From: Deltaproteobacteria bacterium
GTDB lineage: Bacteria; Bdellovibrionota_C; UBA2361; JAAYZI01
Assembly (NCBI GenBank): GCA_012514925.1
Contig: JAAYZI010000294.1
Location: 1 to 10,870, forward strand
DNA length: 10,870 nucleotides
Direction of reading: 5' to 3'
This document shows positions 6,067 through 10,870 of this stretch, in pieces. A program made the position numbers and the translations under genes. Position 1 is the first letter of the stretch. Every line of letters begins with the position of its first letter. The notes under the pieces are model-generated. The model was not told where the DNA came from and did no database searches. It saw only the letters and a program-made list of their open reading frames with translations.

Positions 6067-7860
6067 TTATTTGCTGGGGCGCAGCTCCATTTTTCTAAGC
6101 CGAATGCTTTTTGGCGTGACTTCAACTAATTCGTCATCTCGGATGTAGGCGATGGCGCGTTCCAAAGTCATGGGTGTAACTGGAGAGAGAATCACATTCT
6201 CGTCTCTGCCAGCGGCTCGCATATTGGAAAGCTTTTTAGTGCGGCAGATGTTTACGTAGAGGTCACTATCTCGCGAGTGCTCTCCTACGATCATTCCCGG
6301 ATAAACCTTATCGCCGGGAAGGACGAAAATGCGGCCGCGTGGCTCAAGGTTGTAAATGGCGTAAGGTACGGCTTCTCCGAAACGATCAGCTACCAGAGAA
6401 CCCGTCAGACGGCTTGGGAAATCTCCACGAAACTCCTCGTAGCCCTCGAGGTAGGAATTAAGGGTGCCGGTGCCTCTGGTGTCGGTCAGAAACTGGTTGC
6501 GGTATCCAATCAAAGAGCGGGAAGGCACGGAGAACTCAATGCGTACCCGTCCGGTGCCTCCTCCTGAGATATGGACCATGCGTCCTTTACGAGATGCAAG
6601 CTTTTCAGTAACTATGCCCAGGTATGCTTCGGCGCAATCCACCAGCAGATGTTCGATTGGCTCCAGCACTTTGCCGTTCTCCTCCCGAAAAATCACGGTG
6701 GGTCGTCCCACCGCCAGCTCGAACCCTTCGCGGCGCATGGTTTCGATCAAAATCGCCAGCTGGAATTCCCCCCTGCCCTTGACCACGAAAGCATCTCCGC
6801 ATGGAGCCGCCTCGACTTTAAGCCCGACATTATAAAGCGTTTCTTTTTTCAGGCGTTCTTCGATGCGGGGTGCCTGCAAATAGCGGCCTTCCTTACCGGC
6901 AAAAGGTGAGGTGTTAACTCTAAAAGTCATGGACACTGTGGGTTCATCAACATGTACGCGCGGCAGAGCTTTGGGAGCCGCAAGGTTACAGATCGTATCT
7001 CCGATTTCGACTTCATCGATACCGGCCAAAATAATAATGTCACCTGCCGTCGCTTGCTCCACTTCGCGCAGCTTGGCGCCTTCATAGGTTTGCAGATTCA
7101 AGACTCGGAGTGGTACCTGCTCTCCGTTTCGATTAATGCGCGCTAAGTTGTCATACGAGCGGACAGTGCCGTTGCTGACACGACCAATCGCCAGTCGGCC
7201 CAGGAATTCCGAATATCCCAGGTTAGCCACCAGCATCTGAAAAGGTTCTTCCGGATCAAACTGTGGGGCTGGAACGGTATGAAGGAGAGTATCAAAAAGC
7301 AGCCTTAAATCAGTTTCACTACCATCGACTTCTCTGCGCGCCACGCCCTCACGGCCGATCGTGTAGAGCACTGGAAAATCAAGTCGCTCTTCATCTGCGT
7401 CTAGATCGATGAAGAGGTCGTAAATTTCATTTAAAACTTTGTCAGGCCTGGCGTCGCCGCGGTCAATTTTGTTGATGCAAACGATCATGGCCAGCCCCTT
7501 CTCCATAGCTTTGCTTAGGACGTAGCGAGTTTGGGGCAGCGGCCCTTCGGCGGCATCCACAAGAAGGATCGCGCCGTCCACCATCATAAGCGCACGCTCG
7601 ACCTCTCCTCCGAAATCAGCATGTCCCGGCGTGTCGACAATGTTGATCTTGACGTTATTCCATAGGACCGAACAGTTTTTAGCGGCGATGGTAATACCGC
7701 GCTCGCGCTCCAAATCAAGGTTATCCATGATGCGCTCCTGCGCTTCCGCGCCATGGCGTAGTGAGCCGCTTTGTTTGAGCATTTCGTCGACCAGAGTGGT
7801 TTTCCCGTGGTCGACGTGGGCGATAATCGCAACGTTTCGAATTCTATCGTTAAGCATCAT
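6067..7860 (-). CDS. typA: Translational GTPase TypA/BipA
   Basis: Ribosome-associated GTPase of the elongation-factor family, involved in ribosome assembly and growth under cold or stress. The 597 residues are full length. G1 is AHVDHGKTT (14-22), G2 lies in ERERGITIAAK, G3 is DTPGHADFGGEVERAL and G4 is NKIDR. EF-G-like beta-barrel and alpha/beta domains follow. The BipA-specific C-terminal domain includes RNQFLTDTRGTGTLNSYL and VGEHSRDSDLYVNICRTKKLSNMRAAGRDENV, and it ends DDELVEVTPKSIRLRKMEL, the family signature. Two ATG codons (7860 and 7857) are adjacent; either could start translation and no clear Shine-Dalgarno site distinguishes them. On the minus strand the leader just before the start can fold (CGCTT/AAGCG plus GGTC/GACC arms within 7862-7891), which may mask the start site. 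It diverges from the DUF362 gene. Confidence 0.97.
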   Translation of the reverse strand: MMLNDRIRNVAIIAHVDHGKTTLVDEMLKQSGSLRHGAEAQERIMDNLDLERERGITIAAKNCSVLWNNVKINIVDTPGHADFGGEVERALMMVDGAILLVDAAEGPLPQTRYVLSKAMEKGLAMIVCINKIDRGDARPDKVLNEIYDLFIDLDADEERLDFPVLYTIGREGVARREVDGSETDLRLLFDTLLHTVPAPQFDPEEPFQMLVANLGYSEFLGRLAIGRVSNGTVRSYDNLARINRNGEQVPLRVLNLQTYEGAKLREVEQATAGDIIILAGIDEVEIGDTICNLAAPKALPRVHVDEPTVSMTFRVNTSPFAGKEGRYLQAPRIEERLKKETLYNVGLKVEAAPCGDAFVVKGRGEFQLAILIETMRREGFELAVGRPTVIFREENGKVLEPIEHLLVDCAEAYLGIVTEKLASRKGRMVHISGGGTGRVRIEFSVPSRSLIGYRNQFLTDTRGTGTLNSYLEGYEEFRGDFPSRLTGSLVADRFGEAVPYAIYNLEPRGRIFVLPGDKVYPGMIVGEHSRDSDLYVNICRTKKLSNMRAAGRDENVILSPVTPMTLERAIAYIRDDELVEVTPKSIRLRKMELRPSK

Positions 7861-7916
7861 GGGTCCAGTTCGCTTTTGTCTGAAGCGGACCTTGCCATAA
7901 AACTGGTTTAAAATCC

Positions 7917-7928
7917 ATAAGCGCTTAT
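7917..7928. promoter_or_regulatory. Perfect 12-bp palindrome, possible operator
   Basis: ATAAGCGCTTAT is self-complementary and lies in the divergent region between typA and the DUF362 gene. Nine of its bases (ATAAGCGCT) recur at 789-797 between the divergent recD2 and hemD genes, overlapping a possible -10 box. A shared regulator is possible, but two sites are weak evidence. Confidence 0.3.
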
Positions 7929-7935
7929 CCCGGAT

Positions 7936-7972
7936 AGTCCTGTTCTACTGAATCTACAGGGTTTTTCTTTTT
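7936..7972 (+). terminator. Intrinsic terminator-like hairpin upstream of the DUF362 gene
   Basis: AGTCCTGT (7936-7943) pairs with ACAGGGTT (7956-7963): 8 bp including two G-U pairs, with a 12-nt loop. TTTTTCTTTTT (7962-7972) follows. No plus-strand gene ends here because typA runs the other way. It may insulate the downstream promoter, end an unseen short transcript, or be chance. Confidence 0.4.
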
Positions 7973-7974
7973 AA

Positions 7975-8003
7975 TTGATGCTCCCGGCTTAAACTGGTAT
8001 GAC
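7975..8003 (+). promoter_or_regulatory. Probable extended -10 promoter for the DUF362/ferredoxin gene
   Basis: TTGATG (7975-7980) and TATGAC (7998-8003) are spaced by 17 bp, and TGG directly before the -10 box gives the extended -10 form. The leader of about 55 nt contains a hairpin with arms TCCAGG (8014-8019) and CCTGGA (8034-8039). It starts right after the terminator-like hairpin. Confidence 0.45.
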
Positions 8004-8066
8004 CGGCGCTGAGTCCAGGTTTGGTAGTGCTAGCCTGGAAACGTGGTTGGTGAGAGGGAACTTGAC

Positions 8067-9218
8067 ATGTATCAAAAATCCAGGGTCAGCATCCGGCGCG
8101 CCCCCAGCTATGAAAGTGAAGTGGTTTATAAGGCGATACAAGATTGCCTTGAGCCGCTGGGAGGGATCGGTGCATTTGTGCAAAGCGGTCAGAGGGTGCT
8201 TTTGAAACCAAATTTACTTGGACCCTTTTTCCCTGAGACTGCGGTTACGACTAACCCGGAGGTGGTTGCAGCTGTGGCCAAGTTGTGTTTGGAGGCTGGG
8301 GCTAAGGTGAGCGTAGGCGATAGCCCCGGTATTGGAGAGCTGCGGATTGTCATGAAACGGGCGGGATTGAAGTCCGCTCTGGCGGAGTTGGATACCAGCG
8401 TCGCGGATTTTTCTGCCTGTGCCGATTTTGAGTCTATGCGCAATATTGTGGGGCGTAAGATTGCGCTGGCGAAGGCCGTTGCGGAGGCAGATGTGATTAT
8501 CAGCTTGCCTAAGCTTAAAACTCACTCCCAGATGGTTTTTACGGGGGCGCTTAAGAATCAGTACGGATTGGTGGTAGGTACGCGTAAGGCTTACTACCAC
8601 TATCGCCTAAGGACACGCGAGTGGCTGGCAGCCTTAATGATCGACATTAATCGTATCGCCCGTCCGAAGCTGGCGATTATGGATGGAATTATCGCCATGG
8701 AGGGAATGGGACCGTCTGGAGGAGAACCCCGTCATCTGGGCGTGCTGATTGCCGGTGCTGATTTGGCGGCGGTGGATGTAGCGGCATGTACCTTGATCGG
8801 TCTCGACCCAGAGAGTGTGCCGCTTAATCTGGCGGCGAGAAAGTATGAGTTTGGCGCTACGCGTTTAGCAGAGATTGAGTTGGTTGGAGATGACTTGAGT
8901 AGTCTGGTTGTGCCGGATTTTAAAAAAGTGCCGCAGCTTCGCAGTGTGCTTCGCATTCTGCCGTTTCCGGCGTGGTTTTTATCGTGGCTCGAGCGCAAAT
9001 GGGCCGCGCGGCCGCGCATTATTCCAGAGCTGTGTATCCGGTGCAACGCCTGTGGAAATGGGTGTCCGGTGGAGCCTGCAGCCATCCAGCCCTTGGCGGA
9101 GGGCGGCCCGCAAGTTGACGATGATCGCTGCATCCGTTGTTACTGCTGCCATGAGTTTTGCCCAGTTAAGGCAATCGCTCTTAAACGCAGTTGGCTGGGG
9201 AAATTGTTAGGTACTTGA
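8067..9218 (+). CDS. DUF362-domain protein with C-terminal 2x[4Fe-4S] ferredoxin domain
   Basis: The 383 residues combine an N-terminal DUF362 domain with a bacterial ferredoxin module. DUF362 hallmarks are VLLKPNLLGPFFPETAVTTNPEVV, then AGAKVSVGDSPGIG, DVIISLPKLKTHSQMVFTGALKNQYGLVVG, KLAIMDGIIAMEGMGPSGGEP and DLAAVDVAACTLIGLDP. Two CxxCxxCxxxCP motifs follow (Cys 323, 326, 329, 333 and Cys 355, 358, 361, 365), predicted to hold two [4Fe-4S] clusters. The family is conserved in anaerobes and many uncultured bacteria. The reaction is not established, and a redox or Fe-S role is inferred from the ferredoxin part. No signal peptide or membrane segment is seen, so it is probably cytosolic. The ATG at 8067 has GAGAGG 9 nt before it and is preferred over the GTG at 8043. 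It is a single-gene unit with its own promoter. Confidence 0.9.
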   Translation: MYQKSRVSIRRAPSYESEVVYKAIQDCLEPLGGIGAFVQSGQRVLLKPNLLGPFFPETAVTTNPEVVAAVAKLCLEAGAKVSVGDSPGIGELRIVMKRAGLKSALAELDTSVADFSACADFESMRNIVGRKIALAKAVAEADVIISLPKLKTHSQMVFTGALKNQYGLVVGTRKAYYHYRLRTREWLAALMIDINRIARPKLAIMDGIIAMEGMGPSGGEPRHLGVLIAGADLAAVDVAACTLIGLDPESVPLNLAARKYEFGATRLAEIELVGDDLSSLVVPDFKKVPQLRSVLRILPFPAWFLSWLERKWAARPRIIPELCIRCNACGNGCPVEPAAIQPLAEGGPQVDDDRCIRCYCCHEFCPVKAIALKRSWLGKLLGT

Positions 9219-9348
9219 TTAAACTCGGTATCCGGTATCCGGTTATAGGACACGTAACCGCTTATTAATCATGCAATTTTGCTTTAAGCCTAGGCGGTAA
9301 CGCGAAGTTCATTTCACTTTCTCCAGAGAAAGTAATATTCATGCAAAC
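9212..9348. repeat. Dispersed intergenic repeat, copy 2
   Basis: Same order as copy 1 at 1635-1743: TACTTGATT, then GGTATCC twice in tandem (9227-9240) plus GGTTAT, a variable stretch, and the core from ATTAATCATGC (9264) through GGCGGTAA (9293-9300), ACTTTCTCCAGAGAAAGT (9315-9332) and AATATTCATGC to about 9348. A 15-bp block absent from copy 1 sits at 9301-9315. The ACTTTCTC/GAGAAAGT arms are perfectly paired here. The minus-strand frame runs from an ATG at 9342 to a stop at 9265 (25 residues), MNITFSGES, then EMNFA encoded by the extra block, then LPPRLKAKLHD. The shared 20 codons differ at 6 bases, 4 of them silent third-position changes. Confidence 0.8.
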
Positions 9349-9458
9349 GGGTACTAAGACACTTATAATTCTCCTGAATCCAAACGCCGTATTGTTGCAT
9401 CTTAATCCGTGGACCGCTTCATAACTGCACCACCTACCCTGCAGTAAGGAGTATTAAG

Positions 9459-9959
9459 ATGGAGATGGAGTTCCCCGCAAACCTCTGCGAGTGGCTGGTC
9501 GCCATTTTGGCCGCACAGCTAGTTGTTTCGCTCTATATGTTCTTCACTTTGCGCGCTGCGGCACGCGCGCGCTCCGCTTTAAGCAAGGAGATGTTTGGAC
9601 TAATGCGGAAAATTGAAGGGTTAACGGCCCAGCGCCGGGAGCAAGTCTCGACGCATCTTGATCGTGTTTTAGATTCACTCTCCGTTAGATTGCCGACCAA
9701 TATCGCCTCCAAGGTGAGCGACCTTGTGTTTGAAACTGAGCGGCAGATCCTGGCGCGCTTGGCTGAGCTTGAACCACATCTTAAGAACAATGAAGCTAAT
9801 CGTGAGAAGATGGAGGAACTGATTCTCACCATGGAGAAGCTCGAAGAAACTGTGGTGGGAATCACCGCGGAAGGGGTGCAGCAGGTGGTGCTTGAAAGCC
9901 GGAGGGCGCTTTTTGAAGAGGATGGAGCCTCTCCGAATCTCGCGCGTCTGCTGACGTAA
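9459..9959 (+). CDS. Membrane-anchored coiled-coil protein of unknown function
   Basis: I do not recognise this 166-residue protein. One hydrophobic segment (about 12-31, WLVAILAAQLVVSLYMFFTL) is followed by an arginine-rich stretch (RAAARARS), which suggests a single N-terminal anchor with the rest in the cytosol. From about 35 to 145 it is charged and heptad-rich with few prolines, consistent with helical coiled coil (EMFGLMRKIEGLTAQRREQVSTHLDRVL and REKMEELILTMEKLEETVVG). The layout resembles other small anchored coiled-coil proteins such as RmuC N-termini or DUF948-like proteins, but no family motif is clear. The start is well supported by AAGGAG (9446-9451) 7 nt before the ATG. It precedes recJ by 111 bp on the same strand, so co-transcription is possible. 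Confidence 0.8.
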   Translation: MEMEFPANLCEWLVAILAAQLVVSLYMFFTLRAAARARSALSKEMFGLMRKIEGLTAQRREQVSTHLDRVLDSLSVRLPTNIASKVSDLVFETERQILARLAELEPHLKNNEANREKMEELILTMEKLEETVVGITAEGVQQVVLESRRALFEEDGASPNLARLLT

Positions 9960-9988
9960 CCCATTGCGTAGATAGAGTTGAGTTAGAG

Positions 9989-10019
9989 ATTTGCATCCCT
10001 AAACCTAGGTGTGGCAAAT
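9989..10019 (+). other. Hairpin between the coiled-coil gene and recJ
   Basis: ATTTGC (9989-9994) pairs with GCAAAT (10014-10019), enclosing a second short stem CCTA/TAGG (9998-10001 and 10006-10009). No T-tract follows, so it is not a standard intrinsic terminator. It may be a processing or stability element, or chance. Confidence 0.25.
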
Positions 10020-10070
10020 TAGACATGGCAGATTAACCGGATATTTAAATCCAAAGCTTAGGTTAGATGC

Positions 10071-10870
10071 ATGTCGCTTGATTCTTCAGACGTAGAAATA
10101 TCGGTAAAATCCAAACGTGCCTACCGACGTATTAAACTTAAGTCGCAAAATTTAGAAGAAGCTGGCCGTATCGCCGCCGAGCTTGGGCTCGGTCCGGTGG
10201 CGTCGCGTGTGCTGGCGGCGCGTGGGTATCGGGCAGACGCCCGCACGGAGAGCTTTATCAAACCTGCCTTGAGGACAGGCTTGCCAGATCCGGCCAAACT
10301 AAAGGATGTAGACCGCGCCTGCAGCTTGATCGCCGCTGCTTTGGAAGCTAAACAGCCAATCGCAGTTTGTTGTGATTTTGATGTGGATGGCCTTTCGGGC
10401 GGGGCGATTGTGAGCCATTTTCTTCGGAGAATAGGAGGGCGGGTGGAGGTGTTTGTGCCCGACCGCTTTGTAGACGGGTACGGCCTGAATCAGGCGGTGG
10501 TGAAGAAGATCGCGGAATCGGGCTTTGGCCTTCTGATTGCAATTGATTACGGCAGTACTAATCTGGTTGAACTGGCTCTGGCCCGACAGCTCGGTCTTAA
10601 GACGATTGTGGTTGATCATCACCACATCGGCACCGAGGCTCCGCAGGTGGACGCCTTTATTAATCCGCACCAAGCGGAGTGTGGTTTTGGCGATGGGATT
10701 TTATGCGCAGCAGGGCTGGCTTGGTACCTTATCATTAGGTTACGTAAAAAATTGCCGCAGGCTAGAGACCTCGATGCTAAGTCTTACCTGGACCTAGCCT
10801 GCTTGGGCACGATCTGCGATATGGTGCCGCTGGTGGGGGCTAATCGTGTGATTGCCAAGCGTGGTTTGGA
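10071..10870 (+). CDS. recJ: Single-stranded-DNA-specific 5'-3' exonuclease RecJ, N-terminal part, truncated by the window edge
   Basis: The frame runs from the ATG at 10071 to the right edge, giving 266 complete codons. DHH-phosphoesterase motifs appear in order: DFDVDG (102-107, motif I, usually DYDADG or DFDADG), VDGYGLNQAVV, AIDYG (Asp159, usually DNG or DCG), VVDHHHIG (the DHH triad at 182-184), FINPHQ, CAAGLAWYL, and LGTICDMVPLVGANR (Asp250). These supply the metal ligands for Mn/Mg-dependent degradation of ssDNA in recombination and base-excision repair. The basic N-terminal tail (about 1-25, SVKSKRAYRRIKLKS) precedes the normal RecJ start, and its role is unknown. An ATG at 10067 is in another frame. 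No strong Shine-Dalgarno site is visible. The DHHA1 and OB domains lie beyond the window. Confidence 0.93.
   Translation, partial: MSLDSSDVEISVKSKRAYRRIKLKSQNLEEAGRIAAELGLGPVASRVLAARGYRADARTESFIKPALRTGLPDPAKLKDVDRACSLIAAALEAKQPIAVCCDFDVDGLSGGAIVSHFLRRIGGRVEVFVPDRFVDGYGLNQAVVKKIAESGFGLLIAIDYGSTNLVELALARQLGLKTIVVDHHHIGTEAPQVDAFINPHQAECGFGDGILCAAGLAWYLIIRLRKKLPQARDLDAKSYLDLACLGTICDMVPLVGANRVIAKRGL

Noticed and set aside
6464..6909. Plus-strand frames of 112-123 residues inside typA
   Set aside because: typA is intact and strongly conserved, and these frames show no recognisable protein pattern.
8732..9133. 133-residue minus-strand frame inside the DUF362 gene
   Set aside because: Shadow of the Fe-S protein frame with no recognisable motif or start signal.
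9533..9964. 143-residue frame antisense to the coiled-coil gene
   Set aside because: It is fully antisense to a gene with a good ribosome site, and its serine/arginine-rich composition is typical of a shadow frame.
1..10870. tRNA, rRNA, CRISPR arrays, transposase or phage genes
   Set aside because: I looked through the intergenic stretches, none longer than 300 bp, and saw no cloverleaf-like blocks, regular spacer arrays or mobile-element proteins. Only the two-copy repeat stands out.

Overview
The window carries mostly housekeeping genes of an uncultured-looking bacterium. GC is near 50 percent, genes are tightly packed, and start signals are mostly ATG with modest Shine-Dalgarno sites. Nothing fixes the phylum. 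A complete haem-pathway pair (hemD, hemE), a divergent bacterial seryl-tRNA synthetase, TypA/BipA, an SrkA/YihE-type kinase, RecD2 and RecJ fit a free-living, probably Gram-negative-type lineage. The short GGTATCC-type intergenic repeats recall candidate-phylum genomes, but that is only an impression. There is no phage, plasmid, transposase, CRISPR, tRNA or rRNA signal.

Layout. The left edge is the N-terminal third of recD2 on the minus strand. It diverges from a plus-strand run hemD - serS - hemE (uroporphyrinogen-III synthase, seryl-tRNA synthetase, uroporphyrinogen decarboxylase). hemE and serS are nearly contiguous and probably co-transcribed. serS is separated from hemD by about 225 bp holding one copy of a repeat and a plausible promoter. 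hemE converges on a minus-strand B3/4-domain gene with only 5 bp between the stop codons, and a 13-bp-stem inverted repeat spans both gene ends. The B3/4 gene diverges from an srkA-like kinase, which converges on typA (minus). typA diverges from a DUF362/ferredoxin fusion gene. That divergent region holds a terminator-like hairpin, a 12-bp palindrome and an extended -10 promoter. Next come an intergenic region with the second repeat copy, a membrane-anchored coiled-coil protein of unknown function, and the start of recJ, which runs off the right edge.

How the genes work together. HemD and HemE catalyse consecutive steps (hydroxymethylbilane to uroporphyrinogen III to coproporphyrinogen III). 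RecD2 and RecJ are both DNA-repair enzymes (5'-3' helicase and 5'-3' ssDNA exonuclease) but lie about 10 kb apart in unrelated transcription units. The remaining genes do not form an obvious pathway.

Most worth a second look: (1) a dispersed repeat of about 110-135 bp, present in two intergenic copies 7.6 kb apart. Each copy has the same minus-strand short reading frame, mostly silent differences and an in-frame 15-bp indel. (2) HemE has the conserved GHG active-site histidine replaced by arginine, plus an in-frame 9-bp tandem repeat in the loop after the active-site tyrosine. (3) The convergent hemE/B3/4 ends are built into a long hairpin. I see no convincing undescribed multi-gene system.
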